Shown here: positions 16,767-25,558 of the stretch, piece after piece
Position numbering within the stretch: the stretch's first letter is position 1
How the letters are laid out: every line of letters begins with the position of its first letter
Assembly (NCBI RefSeq): GCF_036014175.1
Contig: NZ_CP107917.1
Span: forward strand, 186,001 to 250,000
Reading direction: 5' to 3'
Length of the DNA: 64,000 nucleotides
DNA from: Streptomyces sp. NBC_00443
Lineage (GTDB): Bacteria; Actinomycetota; Actinomycetes; Streptomycetales; Streptomycetaceae
Program-made: the position numbers and the translations under genes
The notes under the pieces: model-generated
The model's database searches: none
What the model was told of the DNA's origin: nothing
What the model saw: only the letters and a program-made list of their open reading frames with translations

Positions 16767-18955
16767 GCCCCCAGCCGCAGGCAGCCGTAGGCGCACCGCT
16801 GTCCCGCGTGGACGGCCGGCTCAAGGTCACCGGCAAGGCGGAGTACGCCGCCGAACACGACCTCAAGGGTGTCGTGCACGCCGTCATCGTCGACGCGAGC
16901 ATCGGACGCGGCCGGATCACCTCCATCGACACGCGCGCCGCCGAGAAACACGCCGGTGTGCTGCGGGTGATCCACCACGGCAACGCGCCGAAACTCCCGT
17001 ACCGCGACAACGCCGGGTCCAACAACCCGGCCGGACGCAGGCTCCGGGTCTTCCAGGACGACAAGGTCCTCTTCCACGGCCAGCCCGTCGCCGTCGTCGT
17101 GGCCACCACCCTGGAGGCCGCCCAGCACGGGGCGAGCCTGGTCAAGGTCCGCTACGACGCCGAACAGCCCTCGACCGACATCACCAAGGCCAAGCCGGGC
17201 GAGCCGACGCCCTATGCGCGCGGAGACGCGGAAGCAGGGCTGCGCTCCTCGGCCGTACGGCTGGACCTGAAGTACGAACTGGCCCGCAACCACCACAACC
17301 CGATGGAACCGCACGCCACCGTCGCCCGCTGGGACGGCAACAAGCTCACGGTGTGGGACAAGACCCAGTGGGTGATGGGCACGCACGACGAGATCGCCGC
17401 GGTCTTCGACCTCCCGGCGGACGCGGTGCGGGTCATCAACCCGTTCGTCGGCGGCGGGTTCGGCAGCGGGCTGCGCTGCTGGCCGCACACGATCGTCGCC
17501 GCGCTGGCCGCCCGCGTGACACGGCGCCCGGTGAAACTGGTGCTGTCGCGCAAGCAGATGTACTTCGGCACCGGATTCCGGCCGGCCTACGAGTACCGGC
17601 TGCGCCTCGGCAGCGACCGGCGCGGCCGGCTCAACGCCGCGATCCACGACATCGACCACGAGACCTCGTCGTACGAGACGTTCTTCGAGGCCGTCCTGGG
17701 CACGGGCCAGATGATGTACAGCATGCCCAACGTCCGCCAGGCATACCGGCAGGTGCCGTTGGACGTGAACACCCCGATCTGGATGCGTGGGCCCGGCTTC
17801 GCCCCCGCGTCGTTCGTGATCGAGTCGGCCATGGACGAGCTCGCCACCGAACTCGGCATCGATCCGATCGAGCTGCGCCGGCGCAACGAACCGGCCGAGG
17901 ACGAGTCGACCGACGAGCCCTTCTCCACCCGCCGGCTGAGCGAGTGCTACACGGTCGGCGCCCGCGAGTTCGGCTGGGACCGCCGCAACCCCAAGCCGCG
18001 CTCCACACGGGAGGGGAACCTGCTGATCGGCCTGGGCATGGCCGCCGGCGCCTACGACTGCGGGCGGTATCCGGGGCAGGCCAGGGCGCGGCTGGATGCC
18101 GACGGCACGGCGGTCGTGGAGGCGGCCACCACCGACATGGGGCCGGGCACGTACACCTCCCAGACCCAGGTCGCGGCCGACACCCTCGGGCTGACCATGC
18201 GCACGGTCACCTTCCGGCTGGGCGACTCGGAGTATCCGTTCACCTCGCCGCACGGCGGTTCGTCGACCATGGCCAGTGTCGGCTCGGCCGTCGTCGACGC
18301 CTGCAACAAAGTGCGCCAGCAGGCGATCAAGCTGGCCGTGGAGGACCGCGAGTCGCCGCTGTACGGGGTGAACGCGGACGACGTGGTCGTGCGCAACGGC
18401 CGACTGCACGACCGGAACAACACAGTGCGCGGTGAGACGTACAAGCGCCTGCTGGCCCGCAACGACCGCTCCCACCTGGAGGCGAACGGCTCCTACGAGG
18501 GACCCGGCTCCGAGCGGTCCGCCTACTTCGCCTACAGCGCGACCTTCGCCGAGGTCTCGGTGGACGCGGACCTGGGACTGGTACGGGTGCGCAAGATGCT
18601 CGGCGTCTACGACGCGGGGCGGATCATCAGCCCCAAGCTCGCCGACAGCCAGGCGATCGGCGGCATCGTAGGCGGCATCGGCCAGGCGCTGCTGGAGCAC
18701 ACGGTCACCGACCACCGCGACGGGCGGATCATGAACTCCAGCCTCGCCGACTACCTCGTCCCGGTCAACGCCGACATCCCCGAGATCAAGGCGATCTACC
18801 TCGACGGCGAGGACAACGCCGGCAACCTGCTGGGCGTCAAGGGACTCGGCGAGGTCGTCCAGGTCGGCGTGGCGGCCGCGATCGGCAACGCGGTCTACAA
18901 CGCCACCGGCCGACGCATCCGCCAACTGCCCATCACCGCCGAGGCGTTGCTCTGA
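16763..18955 (+). CDS. paoC: aldehyde oxidoreductase, molybdopterin subunit (PaoC/YagR type)
   Basis: This is a 730-residue catalytic subunit, close to the length of E. coli PaoC. Visible motifs are the N-terminal SRVDGRLKVTGKAEYAAEHD, the molybdopterin-contact loop PFVGGGFGSGLRCWPH, and the C-terminal VKGLGEVVQVGVAAA, whose Glu is the catalytic base of this family. The start ATG at 16763 overlaps the paoB stop by 4 nt, and the frame upstream is closed to sensible protein. It is expected to hold the molybdopterin-cytosine-dinucleotide cofactor inserted with help from the XdhC-like protein encoded downstream. Confidence 0.93.
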   Translation: MSPQPQAAVGAPLSRVDGRLKVTGKAEYAAEHDLKGVVHAVIVDASIGRGRITSIDTRAAEKHAGVLRVIHHGNAPKLPYRDNAGSNNPAGRRLRVFQDDKVLFHGQPVAVVVATTLEAAQHGASLVKVRYDAEQPSTDITKAKPGEPTPYARGDAEAGLRSSAVRLDLKYELARNHHNPMEPHATVARWDGNKLTVWDKTQWVMGTHDEIAAVFDLPADAVRVINPFVGGGFGSGLRCWPHTIVAALAARVTRRPVKLVLSRKQMYFGTGFRPAYEYRLRLGSDRRGRLNAAIHDIDHETSSYETFFEAVLGTGQMMYSMPNVRQAYRQVPLDVNTPIWMRGPGFAPASFVIESAMDELATELGIDPIELRRRNEPAEDESTDEPFSTRRLSECYTVGAREFGWDRRNPKPRSTREGNLLIGLGMAAGAYDCGRYPGQARARLDADGTAVVEAATTDMGPGTYTSQTQVAADTLGLTMRTVTFRLGDSEYPFTSPHGGSSTMASVGSAVVDACNKVRQQAIKLAVEDRESPLYGVNADDVVVRNGRLHDRNNTVRGETYKRLLARNDRSHLEANGSYEGPGSERSAYFAYSATFAEVSVDADLGLVRVRKMLGVYDAGRIISPKLADSQAIGGIVGGIGQALLEHTVTDHRDGRIMNSSLADYLVPVNADIPEIKAIYLDGEDNAGNLLGVKGLGEVVQVGVAAAIGNAVYNATGRRIRQLPITAEALL

Positions 18956-18974
18956 CACCACCGCCTCCCCAGAC

Positions 18975-19012
18975 GGGGCCGGCAGCCGAACCCCCGTACG
19001 GCTGCCGGCCCC
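18975..19012. terminator. strong hairpin after paoC
   Basis: GGGGCCGGCAGCCG at 18975-18988 pairs exactly with CGGCTGCCGGCCCC at 18999-19012 around a 10-nt loop. It begins 20 nt after the paoC stop. A T-run is absent, as is common in Streptomyces. It may partly separate expression of the oxidase from the maturation genes. Confidence 0.65.
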
Positions 19013-19017
19013 TCCCA

Positions 19018-19059
19018 GGCCGCCGCCGCGCATGTGCCCCCGTCGACGCGGCGGCGGCC
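19018..19059. terminator. second hairpin, in tandem
   Basis: GGCCGCCGCCGCG at 19018-19030 pairs exactly with CGCGGCGGCGGCC at 19047-19059. It follows the first hairpin by 5 nt. Tandem stem-loops of this strength suggest a real transcriptional or mRNA-stability boundary before the maturation genes. Confidence 0.55.
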
Positions 19060-19104
19060 CGGCCCACCTTCTGCGACAGCGACCGTCTGCTCTGGAGGCC
19101 CTCC

Positions 19105-20271
19105 ATGCTCAACATCGCCGACACACTGCACCGCTGGTGCCGCGAGGAACGCCCCTTCGCCCTGGCCACCGTCGTCGACGTCACCGGCAGCGCACCCCTG
19201 CCCATCGGTACGTCGGTGGCCGTGGACGAGGACGGCAACGCCATCGGCAGCATCTCCGGCGGGTGCGTCGAAGGAGCGGTGTACGAACTTTGCCAGCAGG
19301 TCCTCCAGGAGCAAGGCGCTCCACAGCGTGCCCGGTTCGGCTACTCCGACGACGACGCCTTTGCCGTGGGCCTGACCTGCGGTGGGGAACTCGACGTGCT
19401 CGTGCAGTGTGTCGATCCGGCCGTCGAGCCGCATCTCGGCGCGGCGCTCGCCGAGGTGGTTGAGGGCCGGGCCGCCGCCGTCGCCCAGGTCGTGGACGGG
19501 CCTGAGGGATTGGTCGGCGCCACTTTGAGCGTCCTCGGCGACAGTTGGATCGCCGACAGCACGCTCGGCGACGGGCCGACCGGCCGGGCCATGGCTGACC
19601 GGGCCACCGCCCAACTGCGCACCGGACGCACCGCACGCCTCGCCCTCGGCGGAGACGCCGACACCTGCCCCGAGACGCTCTCCGTCCTCGTCCACGCGGC
19701 CGCCACCCGCCCACGCATGCTCATCTTCGGCGCCATCGACTTCGCCGCCGCCCTCGCCCAGGCCGGCCGCTTCCTCGGCTACCACGTCACCGTGTGCGAC
19801 GCCCGCCCCGTCTTCTCCACCAAGGCCCGCTTCCCGCACGCCGACGAGGTGGTCGTCGACTGGCCCCATCGCTACCTGGCACAGACGGCCGTGGACGCCC
19901 GTACCGCCGTCTGTGTGCTCACCCACGACGCCAAGTTCGACATCCCCCTGCTGCAACTGGCACTCGACCTGCCCGTCGGCTACGTCGGCGCGATGGGCTC
20001 CCGGCGCACCCACGAAGAGCGCCTGCTCCGTCTGCGCGAAGTCGGCGTCACGCAGGAGCAGTTGACCCGACTGCGCTCCCCGATCGGCCTCGACCTCGGC
20101 GCCCGCACCCCCGAGGAGACGGCCATCTCCATCACCGCCGAGATCATCGCCCACGCCGGCCGAGGGAGTGGCTTGCCTCTGGTCCGGGTCAGCGGGCCGA
20201 TCCACCACGTTTCCGGGGCGGTACCGGACACAGCGCGGCACGTGGCAGGAATGGTCTCAGGAACGTGCTGA
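19105..20271 (+). CDS. XdhC/CoxI-family molybdenum cofactor maturation protein
   Basis: This is a 388-residue protein. The N-terminal XdhC_CoxI domain (PFALATVVDVTGSAPLPIGT, then GSISGGCVEGAVYELCQQVL) is joined to a C-terminal Rossmann fold (PRMLIFGAIDFAAALAQAGR, then VGYVGAMGSRRTHEER). Proteins of this family bind the molybdenum cofactor, promote its sulfuration and hand it to apo-hydroxylases. Its place behind paoABC fits that chaperone role. The ATG at 19105 follows GGAGG. The stop overlaps the moaA start by 7 nt. A shortened copy of its N-terminus lies inverted at 23865-24071. Confidence 0.9.
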   Translation: MLNIADTLHRWCREERPFALATVVDVTGSAPLPIGTSVAVDEDGNAIGSISGGCVEGAVYELCQQVLQEQGAPQRARFGYSDDDAFAVGLTCGGELDVLVQCVDPAVEPHLGAALAEVVEGRAAAVAQVVDGPEGLVGATLSVLGDSWIADSTLGDGPTGRAMADRATAQLRTGRTARLALGGDADTCPETLSVLVHAAATRPRMLIFGAIDFAAALAQAGRFLGYHVTVCDARPVFSTKARFPHADEVVVDWPHRYLAQTAVDARTAVCVLTHDAKFDIPLLQLALDLPVGYVGAMGSRRTHEERLLRLREVGVTQEQLTRLRSPIGLDLGARTPEETAISITAEIIAHAGRGSGLPLVRVSGPIHHVSGAVPDTARHVAGMVSGTC

Positions 20272-21254
20272 TCGACACCTACGGCCGGCAGGCCACCGAC
20301 CTGAGGGTCTCGCTGACCGACCGCTGCAATCTGCGGTGCACGTACTGCATGCCCGAGGAGGGCCTGCAGTGGCTGGGCAAGAACGACCTGCTCACGGACG
20401 ACGAGATCGTCCGCCTGATCACCATCGCGGCGACCTCGCTGGGCGTCGAGGAGGTCCGCTTCACCGGCGGCGAGCCCCTGCTGCGCCCCGGCCTGGTCGG
20501 CATCGTTGAGCGGGTCGCCGCCCTGGCCCCGCGCCCGCAGATGTCCCTGACGACCAACGGCATCGGCCTCAAGCGTTCGGCGGCCGCCCTGAAGACGGCG
20601 GGCCTTGACCGGGTCAACGTCTCCCTGGACACCCTGCGCCCCGACGTCTTCAAGACCCTCACCCGCCGTGACCGCCACAAGGACGTCATCGAGGGCCTGC
20701 ACGCGGCCCGTCAGGCGAGCCTGACCCCGGTGAAGGTCAACTCGGTCCTGATGCCGGGCTTGAACGACGACGAGGCGCCCGACCTGCTGGCCTGGGCGGT
20801 CGAGCACGACTACGAACTGCGGTTCATCGAGCAGATGCCGCTGGACGCCCAGCACGGCTGGAAGCGCGAAGGCATGATCACAGCAGGCGACATCCTGACC
20901 TCCCTGCGCACCCGCTTCGAGCTCACCGAGGAGGGCGCGGAGAGGCGCGGCTCGGCCCCGGCGGAGCGCTGGCTGGTCGACGGTGGCCCGCACGTCGTGG
21001 GCGTCATCGCCTCGGTCACCCGCCCGTTCTGCGCCGCCTGCGACCGCACCCGGCTCACCGCCGACGGCCAGATACGAACCTGCCTCTTCGCCCGCGAGGA
21101 GACCGACCTGCGTGCGGCCCTGCGCGCGGACGCCCCGGACGAGGAGATCGCGCGGCTCTGGCGCGAGGCGATGTGGGGCAAGAAGGCGGGCGCGGGCCTG
21201 GACGCCCCGACCTTCGTCCAGCCGGACCGCCCGATGTCAGCGATCGGAGGCTGA
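20265..21254 (+). CDS. moaA: GTP 3',8-cyclase, molybdenum cofactor biosynthesis
   Basis: This is a 329-residue radical-SAM enzyme that starts molybdopterin synthesis from GTP. The N-terminal [4Fe-4S] motif is TDRCNLRCTYCMPEEGLQWL; the SAM-binding region is RFTGGEPLLRPG; the C-terminal cluster Cys residues are in FCAACDRTRLTADGQIRTC. The start is GTG at 20265, embedded in the upstream stop (GTGCTGA), so translation is coupled to the XdhC-like gene. Coupling moaA to an enzyme that consumes the cofactor suggests dedicated supply. A final GG end, needed by MoaA for activity, is present (SAIGG). Confidence 0.93.
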   Translation: MLIDTYGRQATDLRVSLTDRCNLRCTYCMPEEGLQWLGKNDLLTDDEIVRLITIAATSLGVEEVRFTGGEPLLRPGLVGIVERVAALAPRPQMSLTTNGIGLKRSAAALKTAGLDRVNVSLDTLRPDVFKTLTRRDRHKDVIEGLHAARQASLTPVKVNSVLMPGLNDDEAPDLLAWAVEHDYELRFIEQMPLDAQHGWKREGMITAGDILTSLRTRFELTEEGAERRGSAPAERWLVDGGPHVVGVIASVTRPFCAACDRTRLTADGQIRTCLFAREETDLRAALRADAPDEEIARLWREAMWGKKAGAGLDAPTFVQPDRPMSAIGG

Positions 21255-21284
21255 GCAATTCTCTCCTGGGACAAAAGCGCTCCT

Positions 21285-21299
21285 GGGAGAAAACATCCC
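21285..21299 (+). promoter_or_regulatory. candidate operator (GGGAG-type motif), weak
   Basis: GGGAGAAAACATCCC resembles the motif repeated at 30226-30272 and the site at 22482. It lies 30 nt after moaA and about 90 nt before the membrane-protein gene. It does not show the fixed spacing to a -10-like hexamer seen at the two best sites, so it may be chance. Confidence 0.3.
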
Positions 21300-21390
21300 A
21301 CTGCTCGCCGCTGCATTTCCTGGATTCCGCCGGAGCGACCTGGCTCTTCTGCTCGGGGTCCTCGACGGAGTCGGCCACTCCTCGGCGACC

Positions 21391-22418
21391 GTGAACACGG
21401 CTGCCCTGCTCACCGTGCTCCTCCCGGCCGCCCTCGGTGCCGCACTGGGCCGGCGGCCCGCGTACTGGCTGCGCGGCCGGCTCCTGACGAACGGTCCGCT
21501 GTGCTGGGCCGAGGCCTGGGGCGGCGCGTCGGCCGGTGCCGCCGCGCTTCTCGGCGTCGTATGGATCACGGGGAACGCGACCCTGGGATCCCCGTACACC
21601 TTGACCGCCATGCCCGCTCCCGCGGTTGCGCCGGAGCGCCGGCCGGCCGTCCCGGAGCAACAGGTGCCTGCCATGCGGCCGGGGAACCGGAGAGCCCGCA
21701 GGCGTTGTGGTGGGCGGCGTGCCTGATCTGTGGCGGCCTCGTGGGCCTTGTCCTCGCCATCGTCGGCACGCTGCGCGGGCGGGCGCCGTCCCGGCTGCGG
21801 CGCGGGGTGGTCACGGCCGGGGCGGCGGTGCAGCTGGCGTCCGGCGGTGCCTTCGCGGTGGCAGGATCCGAGGGTGACGGAGGTCTGTGGGAGACCACCC
21901 GCGTGGTGGTCAACGCGCCGGTCTCCGGAGCGGCCCTGCTCTACGGCGTCGGCAAGGGCGGCGAGGTGCGTCGGGGCGACAACGGGACGACCGCTGTGGT
22001 TCTGGACGACGGAGTCGTCCGCGCCGGCACCATGTTCGGCACGGTCTTCCTGACCTACCAGCGCATGCAGGTGGACTCGCCGCGCACGCAGCGCCTGGCG
22101 GAACACGAGGCCCGGCACGCCGACCCGTGGGCGGCCTTCTCGCTCGCCGGTGGGCCTGCCGCCTTCCCCGCGCTGTTGTATGCCCTCGACGAGGCATTCT
22201 TCTTCGGTGCGTTCAACCACTTCGAACGTCAGGCCGGGCTCGATGACGGCGGCTACGACACGCCGTCGGACTGCCCGTCCATCGCCGGCCGGCTCACCCT
22301 TGTCTCCCTCGGGCTTGTCGCAGGCTCGACCCTGGTCGCCCGGCGCAGGCTCCGCGGCCCGGCTTCGGCTCCGGCAGACGTAAGGACTTCCCCCGCTCGG
22401 CGTCCTGACGACTGGTGA
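21391..22418 (+). pseudogene. membrane protein with HEARH-type motif, frameshifted
   Basis: One frame gives VNTAALLTVLLPAALGAALG and WGGASAGAAALLGVVWITGN. From about 21690 a different frame continues PQALWWAACLICGGLVGLVL, TFGTVFLTYQR-like segments and then RLAEHEARHADPWAAFSLAG and ALDEAFFFGAFNHFERQAGL. The pieces make one protein of about 340 residues with several membrane spans. Its C-terminal EHEARHADPW motif is seen in uncharacterised actinobacterial membrane proteins and hints at a metallopeptidase-like site. GTG 21391 is a provisional start without a clear ribosome-binding site. One indel explains the break. Confidence 0.5.
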
Positions 22419-22481
22419 GTGTCCGGCCCTTCGATGTCGGGGGCAGTCTGAAGCCGACGCAGCCCTCTACCGCATCTAGCA

Positions 22482-22497
22482 GGGAGAAATTCCTCCC
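22482..22497 (+). promoter_or_regulatory. operator-like palindrome upstream of MFS exporter
   Basis: GGGAGAAATTCCTCCC is a near-perfect 16-bp palindrome. Exactly 24 nt after it comes GATGCT (22522-22527), a plausible -10 element. The regulator gene at 30310 has the same palindrome type followed, again after 24 nt, by CATGCT. Flanking positions also agree (a C-rich run, then ACA, GTGCG). The site would overlap the -35 region and so repress or activate the exporter. Confidence 0.55.
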
Positions 22498-22585
22498 CCT
22501 CACAGAACGCCCGTGCGGTGCGATGCTCTACGGCGTTCCCACCCCGCCGCGGTCGCACGTCGCCCTGAAAAGAGAATCCCACCGA

Positions 22586-23836
22586 ATGTCACCCACGACC
22601 GACGACCGACCCCGCAAACTGCCTTTCGTCGTCCTGGCGTTGTCCGCCGGAACGTTTCTCATGGGCACCACCGAATTCGTCATCGCGGGCCTGCTGCCCG
22701 AGATCGCCGATGATCTGAATGTCTCCCTGTCTCAGGCAGGTCTGCTGATCACGGCGTTCGCGGCAGGCATGATCGCCGGTGCGCCGGTGATGGCTGTCGC
22801 GACGCTGCGCCTGCCCCGGCGCTCCACGCTGATCCTCGCGCTGGTCGTCTTCGCCCTGGGTCACCTGGTCGCCGCACTCAGCTCGTCCTTCGCGCTCGTA
22901 CTCGCGGCCCGCGTGGTGACCGCACTGGCCACCGGGACCTTCTGGTCCGTCGGCGCGATCGTGGCCACGACCGCGGCAGGACCGGCGGCGACGTCACGGG
23001 CCCTGGGCATGCTCCTGGGAGGTGCGACCGTGGCCACCGTGGCCGGCGTGCCGCTGGGCGCGTGGCTGGGGCAGTTGTCGGGCTGGCGCGGGCCGTTCTG
23101 GGTGCTGGCCGCGCTGTCAGCCGGCGCGGCGGCGGTCATCGGCCGGTACATCCCTGCCGAGGAGCGGCGCGAAGCGCCTTCCGTCCGGGCCGAGTTCGCC
23201 GCGCTGCGGGATGTCCGGGTCTGGCTGACGCTGAGTGCCATGACGCTGCTGATGGGCGGTGTCCTGGCGACGTACACCTACATCTCGCCCCTGCTCACCG
23301 AGCGGGCCGGCATCTCCGCTGGAGCCGTGCCCATGGTCCTGACCGGCTACGGCCTGGGCGCCCTGGTGGGCACTACGGTCGGCGGGCGCCTGGGCGACCG
23401 TCGCCCCCTTGCCACCCTCATCACGGCCGCCGCCACGACCACGCTGGTCCTACTATTGCTGACCTTGCTCTCCCCGAGCCCCGTGGCGGCCGTCGTCCTG
23501 GTGACACTCATGGCGATGACCGGCTTCGCCGCGACCCCGGTGCTGGGCGCGCTGACCCTGGGCTTCGCCGGTTCCGCGCCCACCCTCGCCTCCGGCCTCA
23601 GCGGCGCGGCACCCAACGTGGGCATCGCCATCGGCTCCTGGACGGCGGGCGTCGCCCTGGCCTCACCACTGGGGCAAGCCGGGCCCCCGCTGGTCGGCAC
23701 AGTGGCGGCCGCGCTCACCCTCATACCGCTGACCGCACTCGCGCTGATGCGCGCCACCCGCTCCGAGACGCCCCCGCCTCAACTCCGAGCAGCCGCAGAC
23801 CAGTCGATCGGGTGCGGCACTACGGCCATTGGCTGA
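22586..23836 (+). CDS. MFS drug exporter, DHA1 / AraJ-CmlR type
   Basis: This is a 416-residue, twelve-span major-facilitator transporter. Family motifs are KLPFVVLALSAGTFLMGTTE near the N-terminus, GTFWSVGAIVATTAAG in helix 5 (motif C region), and GDRRPLATLITAAATTTLVL in the central loop. Relatives export chloramphenicol, arabinose-like sugars or other small molecules. ATG 22586 is chosen from the start of similarity to the paralogue at 26384-27640; the ribosome-binding site is poor. The palindrome 89 nt upstream suggests control by the nearby HTH/MmyB regulator. The substrate is unknown. Confidence 0.88.
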   Translation: MSPTTDDRPRKLPFVVLALSAGTFLMGTTEFVIAGLLPEIADDLNVSLSQAGLLITAFAAGMIAGAPVMAVATLRLPRRSTLILALVVFALGHLVAALSSSFALVLAARVVTALATGTFWSVGAIVATTAAGPAATSRALGMLLGGATVATVAGVPLGAWLGQLSGWRGPFWVLAALSAGAAAVIGRYIPAEERREAPSVRAEFAALRDVRVWLTLSAMTLLMGGVLATYTYISPLLTERAGISAGAVPMVLTGYGLGALVGTTVGGRLGDRRPLATLITAAATTTLVLLLLTLLSPSPVAAVVLVTLMAMTGFAATPVLGALTLGFAGSAPTLASGLSGAAPNVGIAIGSWTAGVALASPLGQAGPPLVGTVAAALTLIPLTALALMRATRSETPPPQLRAAADQSIGCGTTAIG

Positions 23837-23864
23837 CGCGGCGCTTGGCTCGTCCCACGCGCGA

Positions 23865-24071
23865 TCAGCCGGTCACGCTCGCGGACCGACAGAGCACGAG
23901 CCGTCCACGACCTGTGCCACGGCGCCTGCCGACGGCGTTGCCGTCCTCGTCCACCGCGACCGACGTACCGATCGGCAGAGGGGCGCTGCCGTGCACGCCG
24001 ACGACGGTGGCCAGGGCGAAGGGGCGTGCCTCGCGGCACCAGCCGTGCAAAGTGTCCGCGATGTTCAGCAT
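23865..24071 (-). pseudogene. truncated second copy of the XdhC-like gene
   Basis: The frame starts MLNIADTLHGWCREARPFAL and continues ATVVGVHGSAPLPIGTSVAV and DEDGNAVG, nearly identical to the first 50 residues of the protein encoded at 19105. After that it jumps, in another frame, to AVAQVVDG, a segment found about 80 residues later in the full protein. An internal deletion and truncation therefore removed most of the gene. It lies inverted relative to the intact copy. Confidence 0.7.
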
Positions 24072-24241
24072 GGCGGTCCTCCACGGCTGGACCAGTGTCT
24101 GGCGGCGGCCTCGACCAAACCCATCAGGAGCGACTGACCGACGTCTTCGGGGCCCTGGCGCGCGAGGCGAGGCAGGCGGCCCTCCCGGGGACGCCGTGAT
24201 GCCCTGAGTGAGCCCCGGTTTGCGTGATGGATGGGCCCGGG

Positions 24242-24655
24242 CTACTGGTCGCGGGTGCGGCGGCCGTTGTACTGCTGGTCGGTGACCGGCTCGGCCCAAG
24301 TGGTCTCGGGGGTGCCGTCGCCTGTGCCCTCCCACAGGGCGATGTGTTCCATGAACCGGTCGGGGGCGGCGCCGTGCCAGTGTTCCTCGTTCGGCGGGCA
24401 GGCCACGGTCTCCCCGGGGTGGGCCTCGAAGACGGTGCCGTCCCGGGTGCCGATCAGGGCGATGCCGGAAACGACGTGCAGGGTCTGGCCCAGGGCGTGG
24501 GAGTGCCAGTTGGTGCGGGCACCAGGCGAGAAGCGGACCAGGTTGGCGCGCATCCTCGACGGCTCCTGGCCGGCCACGATGACGTCCCACCACACGTCGC
24601 CGGTGAACCAGTCCGCCGGCGCCTTGCTGCTGGGCCGCTGCTTGATGAATTCCAT
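24242..24655 (-). CDS. cupin-domain protein, hydroxynitrile-lyase-like
   Basis: This is a 137-residue single-cupin protein. Cupin motif 1 is NWHSHALGQTLHVVSGIALI and motif 2 PPNEEHWHGAAPDRFMEHIA, with His and Gln/Glu residues able to bind one metal. N-terminal DWFTGDVWWDVIV matches the small cupins related to manganese hydroxynitrile lyases and carboxymuconolactone-associated cupins. It sits 36 nt downstream of an SDR gene on the same strand. The likely role is metal-dependent conversion or detoxification of a small organic molecule; the exact reaction is unknown. Confidence 0.82.
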   Translation of the reverse strand: MEFIKQRPSSKAPADWFTGDVWWDVIVAGQEPSRMRANLVRFSPGARTNWHSHALGQTLHVVSGIALIGTRDGTVFEAHPGETVACPPNEEHWHGAAPDRFMEHIALWEGTGDGTPETTWAEPVTDQQYNGRRTRDQ

Positions 24656-24691
24656 GATGTCTCTCAGCTCTCCTTCCTGCGTGGGCTGTCT

Positions 24692-25459
24692 TCAGCGGGC
24701 GACGTAGCCACCGTCCACGGGGAGGGCGACACCGACGACGAAACTCGCTCCGGGGCTGCACAGCCACAGGACCGCCTGGGCGATCTCCTCGGCGGTGCCG
24801 AGCCGGTTGATGGGCTGGTTGGCCTCGGCCTCGGCGCGGTCGAGTTCTCCCTTGGCGATCATGTCGCTGACCATGGGGGTGTCGATGGTGCCCGGGCAGA
24901 CGGCGTTGATGCGGATGCCTCGGGGGGCGTATTCGAGTGCCGCGCTGCTCGTCAGGCCGATGACTCCGTGCTTGGAGGCGTGGTAGGAGGCGCGGCCGGG
25001 CAGGCCGACCAGGCCGCCCAGGGAGGAGCAGTTGACGACCGCGCCGCTGCCCTGGGCACGCATGTGTCGCAGTTCGTGCTTCATGCAGGCCCACACGCCG
25101 CGCAGGTTGACGGCGTTGACACGGTCGAACCGCTCGGCGGGCTCGTCGGCGGCGTCGCTGGGCGGGATCTGGATGCCGGCGTTGTTGTAGGCCATGTCGA
25201 GGCGGCCGAAGGTCTCGACCGTACGGTCGACGGCGGCGGCGACCTGGTCCTCGTCGCTGACGTCGCAGGTGAGGGCGAGGGCTTGGTGGCCGGCGTCGGT
25301 GAGTTCCTTCGCGGCGGCGTTCAGGGCCGCTTCGTCGATGTCGGTGAGGGCGACGGCGGCTCCGGACCGGGCGAACGCGCGGGCGGTCGCCAGGCCGTTA
25401 CCGGCGCCGGCGCCGGTAACGAGGGCGACCTGGCCGTTGAAGTCGTATGTGGGATTCAC
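24692..25459 (-). CDS. SDR-family oxidoreductase
   Basis: This is a 255-residue classical short-chain dehydrogenase. The cofactor motif is VALVTGAGAGNGLATARAFA; the acidic residue after strand 2 (ALTDIDEAAL) favours NAD(H). NNAGI, the catalytic Ser in VVNCSSLGGL, and YHASK complete the active site, and the C-terminal VDGGYVAR is typical. It probably forms an operon with the cupin downstream and, originally, with the broken SDR upstream. The substrate is unknown. Confidence 0.88.
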   Translation of the reverse strand: MNPTYDFNGQVALVTGAGAGNGLATARAFARSGAAVALTDIDEAALNAAAKELTDAGHQALALTCDVSDEDQVAAAVDRTVETFGRLDMAYNNAGIQIPPSDAADEPAERFDRVNAVNLRGVWACMKHELRHMRAQGSGAVVNCSSLGGLVGLPGRASYHASKHGVIGLTSSAALEYAPRGIRINAVCPGTIDTPMVSDMIAKGELDRAEAEANQPINRLGTAEEIAQAVLWLCSPGASFVVGVALPVDGGYVAR

Positions 25460-25558
25460 GTGGTGTTGTCCCTTCAGGTGGGGAGATGTGGCGGCACGAC
25501 TGATGTCAGGGGTGCCTGGATGAACTGCTCGGCGGCACGACGCCTTGCCGCGACGCCG

